A DNA stretch of 64,000 nucleotides from Mycobacterium conspicuum (GTDB lineage: Bacteria > Actinomycetota > Actinomycetes > Mycobacteriales > Mycobacteriaceae), in NCBI RefSeq assembly GCF_010730195.1, contig NZ_AP022613.1, positions 1,302,001 through 1,366,000 of the forward strand. Direction: 5' to 3'. Under the pieces are notes generated by a model, which saw only the letters and a program-made list of their open reading frames with translations, was not told the origin of the DNA and searched no databases. The translations under genes were made by a program, and so were the position numbers. This document shows, piece by piece, positions 25,732 through 34,411 of this stretch (positions are counted from its first letter, which is position 1; every line of letters begins with the position of its first letter).

Positions 25732-25986
25732 CGTCTACACGGTGCGTTAAGCTGATCGCCGACCAGGCCTGCGTGAAGCCCACGCGTTGTGCGCGGCAGC
25801 AGCACCCCCAGTCTTCGATCTGATCGACGACGACGTCCTAGGCGGCCTCCTTCGGGAACCGCCGTTAGCGATGGAGTCAGCGGCCTCACGGATAATTGCG
25901 GACTGACCGCGAGGGTCATCGGCTCCAACAATGGCACACCTGCATTGCAGAAATCGAACTTATCGTTCTACTCTGGGGAGAGGTCG

Positions 25987-26005
25987 GATCACGGACTATG
26001 TGATC
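25987..26005. promoter_or_regulatory. Inverted repeat GATCAC-n7-GTGATC
   Basis: Exact 6-bp arms, centred about 43 bp upstream of the amidohydrolase ATG on +. It is a possible repressor site for the 26039-28608 operon. Confidence 0.4.
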
Positions 26006-26038
26006 GCTCGCGTACCGGTCTTCCAGAAGGGAATCCCC

Positions 26039-27166
26039 ATGTTGCCCGACGACGCCAAGATCATTTCCGTCGACGACCACGTCATCGAGCACCCCCGCGT
26101 CTGGCTGGACCGCGTGCCCGCCAAGTACGCCGAGGTGGCTCCGCGCATCGTCAAGTTGCCCGACGGCAACGACACCTGGCTCTATGAGGGCAGCCAGTCG
26201 GGCAACTTTGCCCTCAACGCCGTCGCCGGCAAGCATCCCCGCGACTTCGGGATGGACCCGCGAAGCTACGACGACATGCTGCCGGGGTGTCATGAGATCG
26301 CCGACCGCATCAAGGACATGGACATCGAGGGCGTATGGGCCCAGCTGTGCTTTCCCAACTTTGGCGGGTTCGCCGGCAGCACCTTCCATAAGGCCAACGA
26401 CAAGGACTTCGCCAAGCTGTGCATCAGCGCCTACAACGACTTCATCCTCGATGAATGGTGCGCCTATGCTCCCGCGCGCCAGATCCCCCTGATGATGGTC
26501 CCGTTCTGGGACATCGAGGCCTCGGTCGCCGAAGTCGAGCGCACCGCAGCCAAGGGCGCGAAGTCCATCTCCTTCATCGAGGCGCCGCACAAGATCGGAC
26601 TGCCGTCGTTTCACACCGACCATTGGGATCCGCTGCTGCGCGTCTGCGAGGAAGCCGGACTGCCGCTGTCCATGCACTTCGGCTCCGGTGGCATGCCGCA
26701 GGGCCTCGCCCCCGACGGCGACCTGTTCATCGGCATCGCGTTGTTCGGGTTGAACTCGATGATGGCCACCGTCGACCTGCTGATGTCGGAGGTGTTCTAC
26801 AAGTTCCCCAAACTCAAGGTCGCGCTGTCCGAGGGCGGTATCGGATGGATGCCCTACCTGTTGGAACGCGTCGACTACTCGTTCGGCCGGCACAAGTACT
26901 GGTGCAACATCAACGCCGACAAGCTGCCCTCGGAGCTGTTCCGTGAGCACATCTATGGGTGCTTCATCTCCGACCAGTCCGGGATCGAGCAGCGTCACCG
27001 CATCGGCGTCGACAACATCATGTTCGAAAGCGACTACCCACACTCGGATTCCAACTGGCCGCACACCCGCAAGCTGCTCGCCGAGCACCTGGTCGACGTG
27101 CCCGACGACGAAGCACGCAAGATCGTCGAGCTCAACGCCCGCACCCTGTACAACTTCTGGACCTGA
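26039..27166 (+). CDS. Amidohydrolase-superfamily (PF04909-type) hydrolase, second copy
   Basis: A 375-residue TIM-barrel metal hydrolase related to the one at 14463. Metal/active-site landmarks are ISVDDHVIEHPRVW near the N-terminus, LPLSMHFGSGG in the middle and FESDYPHSDSNWP near the end. The ATG at 26039 follows AGAAGGGA. It is followed after 31 bp by a tiny protein gene and then a thiolase. Such proteins may cleave C-C or C-N bonds of ring metabolites; the true reaction is unknown. Confidence 0.86.
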   Translation: MLPDDAKIISVDDHVIEHPRVWLDRVPAKYAEVAPRIVKLPDGNDTWLYEGSQSGNFALNAVAGKHPRDFGMDPRSYDDMLPGCHEIADRIKDMDIEGVWAQLCFPNFGGFAGSTFHKANDKDFAKLCISAYNDFILDEWCAYAPARQIPLMMVPFWDIEASVAEVERTAAKGAKSISFIEAPHKIGLPSFHTDHWDPLLRVCEEAGLPLSMHFGSGGMPQGLAPDGDLFIGIALFGLNSMMATVDLLMSEVFYKFPKLKVALSEGGIGWMPYLLERVDYSFGRHKYWCNINADKLPSELFREHIYGCFISDQSGIEQRHRIGVDNIMFESDYPHSDSNWPHTRKLLAEHLVDVPDDEARKIVELNARTLYNFWT

Positions 27167-27197
27167 ACATTCCGCTGCGTCGCTCGAAAGGTAACCG

Positions 27198-27389
27198 ATG
27201 ACACAGAACCCGACGGCGGGGGCCTCGGGCGCGTCGACCGCCGAGAAGGACACCGTGCTCGGTAAGCGCTACGTCGACACCGAGAGCGGGCTAGAAGTGT
27301 TGTGCACCAAGGCCGGACGGGGTGTACTCAGCGCCGACGGGCGGCAGCTCACCACCAAGGCGCCCAATGCGCTACCGGCGTCGGACTGA
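27198..27389 (+). CDS. 63-residue protein, degenerate desulforedoxin-like motif
   Basis: A small protein whose centre GKRYVDTESGLEVLCTKAGRGVLSADG follows the spacing of the desulfoferrodoxin N-terminal (desulforedoxin) module, G-x-x-Y-x-C-x-x-C-G-x-E-V-x-x-x-K-x-G-x-G-x-L-x-C-C-G. All four metal cysteines are missing and a single Cys36 remains. It may be a structural accessory subunit rather than a metal site. It sits tightly between an amidohydrolase and a thiolase with a GAAAGG ribosome site, so it is probably translated. The family link is my inference. Confidence 0.6.
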   Translation: MTQNPTAGASGASTAEKDTVLGKRYVDTESGLEVLCTKAGRGVLSADGRQLTTKAPNALPASD

Positions 27390-27447
27390 CGGATGCGGTC
27401 GGTGACTGTTCTGACACTGCTGGAAACCTTCGACGGAAGCGACAACG

Positions 27448-28608
27448 ATGTCTGACGCGCTCATCCTCTCGGCCGCTAGAACGCCAATCGGGCGGGCCCG
27501 CAAGGGATCCCTGACATCAGTGGACGCCTACGAGCTCGCCGAGGTCGCCGTCACTGCGGCCGTCGAACGGTCACAGCTCCCGGTAGCAGACCTCGACGAC
27601 CTGTTTCTGGCGGAGTCCCTGCAGGGCGGAGGGGTGATCGGCCGCAACATCGCGGTGCGCCTCGGCATGACCAACGTGCCCGGGGTGGCGATCAATCGGC
27701 ACTGCGCCTCGGGCGCCACCGCCGTGCAGTTGGCGGCCGCCACCATCATGGCCGGCATGGCAGACGCGATCGTTGCCGGCGGGACGGAAAGCGCGAGCAC
27801 AATGCCGCGGCTGACAAAAGTGCTGCCCGGTGCTGAGGAACCCAGCCGATGGTCGCCGCAGAGCCACCCCGACGCCCCGGGCGTGCCGGCCTTCGACATG
27901 TCGGTCACCATCGGCGAGAACACCGCCCGACTACACCACGTCACCCGCGAGCAAGCCGACGCCTGGTCCGCACGCTCACAGCAGCGAGCGCTCAACGCGA
28001 TTGCCAAGGGGTACTTCGACGACGAGATCGTCGCCGTCCCCCTCAACCACGGCGAAGTCCTGTTTGATACCGACGAGCACCCGCGGGACACCACCCCCGA
28101 AACGCTCGCCGGGCTGAAGGTCCTCCACCCGGAGATGCCGGATGCCGTTGTCACCGCTGGAAACTCCGCAGGCATCAACGATGCCGCCGCCGCTCTGGTG
28201 ATCGCCAGCCCCGATTTCGCGGCCAGTCGCGGCCTGGCACCGCTGGCACGAATCCGGGGCTGGGCATCCGTCGGCGTGCCGGTCGAGCACACCGGTATGG
28301 CCCCGGTGACCGCAATCCCGTTGGCGCTCAAGCGCAGTGGTCTCACATTGGGCGACGTGGACCTCTTCGAGATCAACGAGGCGTTCGCCACGATGGCCGT
28401 GGCGTGCACGCGTGACCTCGGCTTGGACGAGTCAGTCGTGAACGTGAACGGCAGCGGCATCAGCCTCGGTCACCCGATCGCGGCGACGGGCGCCCGGATG
28501 GTGGTGTCGATCGTTCATGAACTCGCACGCCGTGATTCGCGCATCGGGGTGGTGGCGATGTGCGCCGGGGGAGGGATGGGCTCCGCGTTGGTCGTCGAAC
28601 GGATCTAG
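27448..28608 (+). CDS. Acetyl-CoA C-acyltransferase (thiolase)
   Basis: A 386-residue type-I thiolase, expected to cleave a 3-oxoacyl-CoA with CoA. All catalytic residues are present: nucleophile Cys86 (NRHCASG), the NEAF motif, His342 in GISLGHPIAATGAR and the acid/base Cys372 in AMCAGGGMG. It is thus the true thiolytic enzyme of this region, in contrast with the Cys-less thiolase domain at 19787. It is the last gene of the amidohydrolase-small protein-thiolase operon; the next gene is convergent. Confidence 0.93.
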   Translation: MSDALILSAARTPIGRARKGSLTSVDAYELAEVAVTAAVERSQLPVADLDDLFLAESLQGGGVIGRNIAVRLGMTNVPGVAINRHCASGATAVQLAAATIMAGMADAIVAGGTESASTMPRLTKVLPGAEEPSRWSPQSHPDAPGVPAFDMSVTIGENTARLHHVTREQADAWSARSQQRALNAIAKGYFDDEIVAVPLNHGEVLFDTDEHPRDTTPETLAGLKVLHPEMPDAVVTAGNSAGINDAAAALVIASPDFAASRGLAPLARIRGWASVGVPVEHTGMAPVTAIPLALKRSGLTLGDVDLFEINEAFATMAVACTRDLGLDESVVNVNGSGISLGHPIAATGARMVVSIVHELARRDSRIGVVAMCAGGGMGSALVVERI

Positions 28609-28622
28609 CTCGCACCGTCGCC

Positions 28623-29690
28623 TCAGCGGAGGACGGTGAGCTTCGTGTAACGCCCGCCCAACAACCATTCGGACACATAGAGGTTTCCGTCGGCGTCCGT
28701 TGCGACAGCGTGCGGGGAATTGAAGCGATCGTGCCGGGGCAGGTGGGGTCGCTCGGTGCGCCCGTGATCGGTTAGCGCATTGGGCCATCCCGGCCGGGAC
28801 GGCCACCCTTGGACCGCGGCCGGGTCGTCGCCGATGTACCCGAGCAGCTGGTCCTCGGGATCGAGTACGGCCACTCGCCCATAGAGCTCGGCGACGACCA
28901 GCAGGTCGCCCCACTGCGCAAAATCGCTGGGGCTGTGGAGGATCTGCTCACCGAAGCTCCGCAGGTAGCGGCCGTCGAGATCGTAGACGAGCACGCGGGT
29001 GCTGACCCGGTCGGCGATATAGAGCTCCGGGGCCGTTTTGCGGCGATCGATGAAGATTGCGTGCGGGCACGCCAGTCGTTGGCCGGCTTCGTCGCCGGTC
29101 AGCGTGGAGCGATGGTTCCCATGCTTGTCGAAGCGGTGCACGACGCCCGACCCGTACCCGTCCGCCACCCAGACGTCGCCTTGTCCGCCGAACCGCTCCT
29201 CGTCCACGGCACATCCACACGGGCAGTACGGCCCCATCGGACCGGCCGGGATTTCCGGATCCCGCGGGGGGATAGGCAACTCGGAACGGATCTGACCGTC
29301 CAGGGTCATCTTCACCACGCGGGGTGCCTGGGTCTGGCAGTGGACTCCCTTGCCGAACAAGGGAGCCCAGTCGGGGTCGCCGTCGTCGGCGCCGCAGCTG
29401 AACACGAATCCGGGATCGCTCACCCAGAGGAACTCGTCATCGCCCTCGCGGACGAGGGTGATGCCGTGACCTTCGGTGAGGCCCGTCTCGGCCACGCGGA
29501 GCAGATGGCCTTCGGTGTCGAACGCGACGAGTTGTCCGGCGTGGAAACCGATTATCTCCCCGTCGTCGGTGGCGGCGATGGCGTTGTGCACCCAACAGGA
29601 CGAGGCGCCCGGCACCGCGGACAGATCCGCCCAACCACCGACCACCTCGTAGGGCGGGATATTGGGGGGCCTAAAGGTCCTTGACGTCAC
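28623..29690 (-). CDS. NHL-repeat beta-propeller protein
   Basis: A 355-residue protein with recurring NHL/SMP-30-like blades: GHGITLVREGDDEFLWVSDPG, DVWVADGYGSGVVHRFDKHGNH, ELYIADRVSTRVLVYDLDGRYLRSFG and SPHAVATDADGNLYVSEW. The domain PYCPCGCAVDEERFGG carries three clustered Cys and could bind metal. Relatives include peptidyl-hydroxyglycine lyases and lactonase-type enzymes; whether this one is catalytic is not clear. No signal peptide is seen. The GTG start at 29690 lies 11 bp after the end of the upstream unknown gene, so it is likely co-transcribed with it. Confidence 0.82.
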   Translation of the reverse strand: MTSRTFRPPNIPPYEVVGGWADLSAVPGASSCWVHNAIAATDDGEIIGFHAGQLVAFDTEGHLLRVAETGLTEGHGITLVREGDDEFLWVSDPGFVFSCGADDGDPDWAPLFGKGVHCQTQAPRVVKMTLDGQIRSELPIPPRDPEIPAGPMGPYCPCGCAVDEERFGGQGDVWVADGYGSGVVHRFDKHGNHRSTLTGDEAGQRLACPHAIFIDRRKTAPELYIADRVSTRVLVYDLDGRYLRSFGEQILHSPSDFAQWGDLLVVAELYGRVAVLDPEDQLLGYIGDDPAAVQGWPSRPGWPNALTDHGRTERPHLPRHDRFNSPHAVATDADGNLYVSEWLLGGRYTKLTVLR

Positions 29691-29700
29691 GACGCGAGCC

Positions 29701-30276
29701 TTATCGCCGGTCTACTGAACGGCGGCCGGGCGATATCGACGAAACCCTCTCGCGCTCTGCATCGTTCGCCCTGGACCACACCGTGCCCGTCTCGTCCTCG
29801 TATTGGATCCGCACGTTCAGAGATGCGTTGGATTCCAACCGGTAAAGGGCGGAAGCGTGTTGGTTTGGCCGTAGCCAGCGCGGGAAGTTCACCGCATTGT
29901 GGGCAGCAATAAGGTCCATCCGGTTGGCCAGGAATGCCGGCCGCCGAGTTGGTAACACCCCGCCCGGTTCGAGCAGTGGGTGATGCGCGTCTGGCCAGCG
30001 ACCGGCGCTCAGCCTGGCGAAGACATCGGCGACGGTCTGGGTGGAGCGTGTGGCCCCGCCCGGCACACCGTGGCCCCTGGAGTCGACCGCGTCCACGGAG
30101 ACCTGCAGGTCGACGGCTAAAGAGCTGCCGTGATTCACCACGGTCACGGCCCAGATCCGCGGGCCTAGCAACGCCACCGGCGTCCGATAGATCGTTACCT
30201 GGCGCGGTGGCGCGGCGCTTTCGACGCCCTTCGCCAGGGCGACCACCGCCTTCGCGACGCGAGTAGCGAACACCAT
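29701..30276 (-). CDS. Conserved-looking protein of unknown function
   Basis: I do not recognise this 191-residue protein. It opens MVFATRVAKAVVALAKG, has a beta-rich centre (VTIYRTPVALLGPRIWAVTVVNHGSSLAVDLQVSVDAVDS) and ends with a basic tail SISPGRRSVDRR. No signal peptide or membrane helix is convincing. The base composition is that of its neighbours. It precedes the NHL-repeat gene and diverges from a P450 gene across 194 bp. Confidence 0.6.
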   Translation of the reverse strand: MVFATRVAKAVVALAKGVESAAPPRQVTIYRTPVALLGPRIWAVTVVNHGSSLAVDLQVSVDAVDSRGHGVPGGATRSTQTVADVFARLSAGRWPDAHHPLLEPGGVLPTRRPAFLANRMDLIAAHNAVNFPRWLRPNQHASALYRLESNASLNVRIQYEDETGTVWSRANDAERERVSSISPGRRSVDRR

Positions 30277-30470
30277 CTCATCTCCTCATCGACGCCTGCA
30301 CCCGTGAGCGACCCCAGCGGCTGATGACGTTAGGTGCTCTAAAACTCTACCGATCCTTGCTTCATACGCAAATCACGTCCTACTATGACGAACATACTCT
30401 GTGCCGGGGGAGCCGCCGTCCGGTGTGCGAGACAACGGCTTGCGGCATTCGCCAGTGAACAGGAGAGACA

Positions 30471-31742
30471 TTGTCGGCCGACGGAAGAGTGTTGGAGTTC
30501 GAGCCGTTCAGTCCCGGTCCGCCTGAGCGGTTGCCAGAGCTTTACGCGGCGCTGCGAGAGCGATTTCCCGTCTACCGGACCAGTTCGAACATCTGGGTGA
30601 TATCCCGATTTGATGACGTGAAGGCCGTGCAGTCGAACCCTGCTGCGTTCTCGTCGCGCCCCAACCCCTATGAAGGGGATTCGCCGCCGCCGGATGCCGA
30701 GATGAAACCCGAGGTCATCGAGCGACTCATGGCCCTGACCGCGGGGATCCCCGTCGATTTGAACGAGATGGCGTCCGCGAAGACCATCGCCGCCGCGGAC
30801 CCGCCCCAACACACCCGGATGCGCAGGATAGTGAGCAGGGGGTTCACGCCGCCGCGAATCAAAGAGATGGCCACCGCGATCAGCGAGATCGTCGACCGCT
30901 GCCTGAGCGGCATCCGCGACCTGCCCAGCTTCGATCTTGTCGAGCGGCTGGCCGTCCCGTTGCCGGTGGAGATGATCTGTCACATTCTCGGCATTGACCG
31001 AAGCGAGTACGGCCGCGCCAAGCGCTGGTCCGACGCGTTCGCCGCCGCTGCCGGCGGCGTGTTCAGCAGTCCCGTCGAACGCAACGAGCTGATGCTGAGC
31101 ACCGTCAAGGAGTTCGGCACATACTTTGTGCCGTTGATCGAAGCGCGGCGCGTGGAGCCGAGGAGTGACCTGGTCAGCGCGATGGTCGGGGCGATCGACA
31201 ACGAGTCGCTGAGCACCGTCGAAACGTTGATGATGGCGATCACCATCATGGTCGCCGGCAACGAGACGACTACCAACCTCATCGGCAACACCGTGGTCGA
31301 ACTGCTCGCCAACCCCGATCAGCTCCAACTATTGCTCGACGATCCGTCATTGCTGCCCAATGCGGTCGACGAAGCGAATCGGCTTACGGCGCCGATCCAG
31401 TTCGCGTTTCGTGAGGCGACCGAAGAGACCGAGGTTGCCGGAACGACGATCCCGAAGGGTGCCATCGTCGCGCTGCATATGGCCGCCGCCAATCGCGATC
31501 CCCGGCGCTTCGAGGACCCGGACCGATTTCTGATCACCCGTCCCGCCACCAAGAACCTCTCGTTCGGCCACGGCATCCACTTTTGTCTGGGCGCTCATCT
31601 GGCCGGTCAGGAAGCGCGGACGGCCATCGGCGGGTTACTGCCCTACCTTGACCGCCTGAAATTGACCGGCGCGCCACTGCAACGCAATCCGACGGCACTG
31701 CTCAACGGGTGGCAACGGATCGAACTGGCGTGGGTCTCTTAG
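30471..31742 (+). CDS. Cytochrome P450
   Basis: A 423-residue soluble P450. The I-helix AGNET is at 262-266, the ExxR pair is Glu301-Arg304 in the unusual form DEANRL instead of EExLR, and the haem loop FGHGIHFCLG has Cys372. The TTG start at 30471 is supported by AGGAGAG five bases upstream and by the absence of a suitable ATG/GTG nearby. It is followed after 30 bp by a second P450, so the two are probably co-expressed and act on one pathway. Confidence 0.92.
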   Translation: MSADGRVLEFEPFSPGPPERLPELYAALRERFPVYRTSSNIWVISRFDDVKAVQSNPAAFSSRPNPYEGDSPPPDAEMKPEVIERLMALTAGIPVDLNEMASAKTIAAADPPQHTRMRRIVSRGFTPPRIKEMATAISEIVDRCLSGIRDLPSFDLVERLAVPLPVEMICHILGIDRSEYGRAKRWSDAFAAAAGGVFSSPVERNELMLSTVKEFGTYFVPLIEARRVEPRSDLVSAMVGAIDNESLSTVETLMMAITIMVAGNETTTNLIGNTVVELLANPDQLQLLLDDPSLLPNAVDEANRLTAPIQFAFREATEETEVAGTTIPKGAIVALHMAAANRDPRRFEDPDRFLITRPATKNLSFGHGIHFCLGAHLAGQEARTAIGGLLPYLDRLKLTGAPLQRNPTALLNGWQRIELAWVS

Positions 31743-31772
31743 TGCAGGGGACACCACGGTGAACGCGGGCCG

Positions 31773-32990
31773 ATGACCATGTTGACGGCCTCGATGCTGT
31801 TGGACCCGGCGGTCCTGCAGGACCCCTACGACTTCTACGCGACGCTGAGGAAGCAGGCACCGGTCTGGGTGGTGCCCGGCACGGACATCGTCGCGGTCAG
31901 TACCTTCGAGCTGTTGTCGGAGGCCGTGGCGCGGCCCGAGGACTTCTCCTCCACCATGCATTGTCTGCTGCACCGCGACCGGGACGGGTTGCCCGCCCGC
32001 CTTGACTTCGGTGCGGCGGCCATGCCGACACTGGCGACCGCGGACCCTCCCGTGCACACGGTGCATCGGCGCGCAGTCTTCCCGGAACTGGTGGCACGGC
32101 GGATGCGCTCCCTGGAGGACGACATCCGCGCGCTGTCCGCGTCCGCCATCAAGCTGGCCCTGAGTGACGACGGGTTCGACTTCATGGCGACGATCGGCAA
32201 CGTCGTGCCAATCACGGTGGTGGCCAGGCTGATCGGCTTCCGCGATATCGACCCGATGCAGCTGCTGGAAGCGGCATTCGAGACCACCACGATGATTGGC
32301 GGCACGATGTCGCTGGATCAGCTGAACGCGCTCGTCGCCCGCACCGAGACAGTCGAGGCGTGGATCGCCGACCAGATCGCGCACACCGAAGAGGGCGCAG
32401 ACGAGGGGATCTTGCTAGCCGTGCGCCGGGCGCTGGACGCCGGCAACCTGCAGATGGGCGAGTCCAGCATCATCCTGCACACCCTGTTGAGCGCCGGCGG
32501 GGAATCCACGACCAGCCTGCTGGGCAATGCGGTCCGGATGCTCGCCGAAAATCCCGAGTTGCAGCAGCGGCTGCGTGAAAAGCCGGAGGACATCGATGTA
32601 TTCGTTGAGGAGGCCCTGCGGCTCGAGTCGCCGTTTCGGCAAATGATGCGCAGCGTCCCGCACGACACCACGCTGGGTGGCGTCCACATCGCCTCGGGTT
32701 CCACGGTCTTGCTCTTCTTCGCGGCTGGGAACCGAGATCCCGCGCAGTTCGACCACCCGGACGAAATCGACCTGGCGCGCGATTCCCCTAAACGCCATCT
32801 CGCGTTCGGGCACGGCATCCATTTCTGCGTCGGCGCCGCGCTCGCGCGCATCGAGGCCCGCGCGGTGCTCACCGCAATCCTCGAGCAAACCCGCGACTTC
32901 TGGATCGACCCGGTCCGCCCCCCGCGGTGGGTGGACAGCCTGCTGGTTCGCCGGCACGCTCAGCTCCACCTCTGCGCCAGCCCACAGTGA
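31773..32990 (+). CDS. Cytochrome P450
   Basis: A 405-residue soluble P450. The I-helix AGGEST is at 241-246, the ExxR is Glu280-Arg283 (EEALRLE) and the haem loop FGHGIHFCVG has Cys352. It is only modestly similar to the upstream P450, so this is not a recent duplication. Start ATG at 31773 (MTM). Followed by an unknown 201-residue protein and an SDR on the same strand. Confidence 0.92.
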   Translation: MTMLTASMLLDPAVLQDPYDFYATLRKQAPVWVVPGTDIVAVSTFELLSEAVARPEDFSSTMHCLLHRDRDGLPARLDFGAAAMPTLATADPPVHTVHRRAVFPELVARRMRSLEDDIRALSASAIKLALSDDGFDFMATIGNVVPITVVARLIGFRDIDPMQLLEAAFETTTMIGGTMSLDQLNALVARTETVEAWIADQIAHTEEGADEGILLAVRRALDAGNLQMGESSIILHTLLSAGGESTTSLLGNAVRMLAENPELQQRLREKPEDIDVFVEEALRLESPFRQMMRSVPHDTTLGGVHIASGSTVLLFFAAGNRDPAQFDHPDEIDLARDSPKRHLAFGHGIHFCVGAALARIEARAVLTAILEQTRDFWIDPVRPPRWVDSLLVRRHAQLHLCASPQ

Positions 32991-33017
32991 GGTCTCTATC
33001 AACGGAATGGAAACTAA

Positions 33018-33623
33018 ATGACCGCTCAATCCCTAGGCACCATTGATCCGGGTGTTCAAGCAGCACGCGGGGTCGATCGCGCACGACCTGGCGCCGACGG
33101 GCTGAATATCAGATATCGGCTCGATGTCGTTGCCCCGAGCGTGCTCGAGGTGGTGACCCACGCCGGCGGGTGGTTGTTCGACCGGGTGATGGCCGGGTGG
33201 GACGTTACTGTTTTCGTCGCCGACCACTCCGACGTGCGGCCGTTGCAGATCCTCGGAACCCAGACCCTCAGCCTCGACGCCGCCTTCATATCGCGGGACG
33301 ACCGTCCGCGTCCGCAGGCCCTCGCGGTCGCGAGTGATCTATTCGGCAGCGACCTGCGCGTGCGCAGGGGTGTGCTGAAGGCACTTGGTCGCGAGCTGAC
33401 CGAGGTGACGCTGTGGGGTGAAGCACGGTCGGCGGAACTCGACGAAACCACGGATTCGGTGCGGCATCATTTGAGCGCGGCGGCGCGGGTCTTCAAGGCG
33501 CAGGCCCTCGCGGCGGCCGCGGCCCCGAACGCGCCGGTCGGCATGACCGAGACGTTCCGCAGCCGGTCGAGCGGGTGCGCTTTGGTCGCCGACCTCGTCC
33601 CGGCCGGTGGCCCGGTTAGCTAA
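33018..33623 (+). CDS. Protein of unknown function in P450 operon
   Basis: A 201-residue protein without recognised motifs. It looks like a mixed alpha/beta soluble domain: YRLDVVAPSVLEVVTHAGGWLFDRVMAGWDVTVFVADHSDVRPLQILG, then an Ala-rich C-terminal helix. The segment DRVMAGWDVTVFVAD followed by basic and Asp-rich stretches is reminiscent of small response-regulator-like or ATPase-associated folds, but there is no Walker motif. It is encoded 27 bp after the P450 and 9 bp before an SDR, so it is probably part of that operon. Confidence 0.6.
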   Translation: MTAQSLGTIDPGVQAARGVDRARPGADGLNIRYRLDVVAPSVLEVVTHAGGWLFDRVMAGWDVTVFVADHSDVRPLQILGTQTLSLDAAFISRDDRPRPQALAVASDLFGSDLRVRRGVLKALGRELTEVTLWGEARSAELDETTDSVRHHLSAAARVFKAQALAAAAAPNAPVGMTETFRSRSSGCALVADLVPAGGPVS

Positions 33624-33632
33624 CCTGTCGTC

Positions 33633-34409
33633 GTGGAAATCAACGGAGCTAGCGCAATAGTCACCGGTGGCGCGTCGGGCATCGGCGCGGCATCTGCCCG
33701 CCTGTTAGCCGCGCGGGGCGCGAAGGTTGTCGTCGCCGATCTGCAGGCAGACCGCGGGGCAGAGCTTGCCGAAAGTATCGGTGGCACGTTCGTCAGCGTC
33801 GATGTCACTGATACGGCGCAGATCGAGGCGGCCGTGAATGAGGCAGTCGACCTCGGGCCGCTGCGCGTTCTGGTCAACTCCGCCGGCATCGGCTGGGCAC
33901 AGCGCACGATCGGCAAAGACGGTCAGTTCGATTCGGCGCACAACCTCGACGCCTACAAGAAGGTCATCGCCATCAACCTGATCGGCACCTTCGACTGTAT
34001 CCGGTTGGCCGCAACCGCGATGGGCCGCACCGAGCCGCTGGCCGGCGGCGAGCGTGGCGCGATCGTGTCGATGGCCAGCGTTGCCGCCTTCGACGGACAG
34101 ATCGGACAAGCCGCGTACTCGTCGTCCAAGGGCGGCGTCGTGGGCATGACGCTGCCGGTTGCGCGTGACCTCTCCGCGGTCGGGATCCGGGTCAACACCA
34201 TCGCGCCCGGCCTGATCGACACCCCGATCTACGGTGAGGGGGAGGGGTCAGAAGCCTTCAAGGCGAAGTTGGGCGAGTCCGTGCTGTTCCCACACCGCCT
34301 GGGCGATCCCGAAGAGTTGGCCTCGATGGTTGTCGAACTGGTGACCAACTCCTACATGAATGCTGAGGTTATCCGGGTGGACGGCGGGATCAGGATGCCC
34401 CCGAAATAG
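33633..34409 (+). CDS. SDR, HSD10-like 3-hydroxyacyl-CoA dehydrogenase
   Basis: A 258-residue SDR. TGGASGIG is at 11-18, NSAG at 82-85, and Asp36 (VVVADLQAD) indicates NAD(H). Catalytic residues are Ser149, Tyr162 and Lys166. The DGQIGQAAYSSSKGGVVGMTLPVARDL block matches type-2 3-hydroxyacyl-CoA dehydrogenases, as in the gene at 18868. The GTG start follows a 9-bp gap from the unknown gene. It is the last gene of the P450 operon, 2 bp from a convergent adenylate cyclase. Confidence 0.9.
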   Translation: MEINGASAIVTGGASGIGAASARLLAARGAKVVVADLQADRGAELAESIGGTFVSVDVTDTAQIEAAVNEAVDLGPLRVLVNSAGIGWAQRTIGKDGQFDSAHNLDAYKKVIAINLIGTFDCIRLAATAMGRTEPLAGGERGAIVSMASVAAFDGQIGQAAYSSSKGGVVGMTLPVARDLSAVGIRVNTIAPGLIDTPIYGEGEGSEAFKAKLGESVLFPHRLGDPEELASMVVELVTNSYMNAEVIRVDGGIRMPPK

Positions 34410-34411
34410 TC

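Larger units (their letters stand above)
25594..26038. other. 445-bp divergent intergenic region with two inverted repeats
   Basis: The spacer lies between the SDR-esterase operon (-) and the second amidohydrolase operon (+). No convincing gene is seen on either strand. Two 6-bp-arm inverted repeats with 7-base spacers are present: GTCACA-n7-TGTGAC at 25713-25731 and GATCAC-n7-GTGATC at 25987-26005. Confidence 0.6.

Noticed and set aside
25916..27253. A 445-residue frame antisense to the second amidohydrolase
   Set aside because: It is a GC-rich mirror frame; the + strand shows all amidohydrolase motifs.
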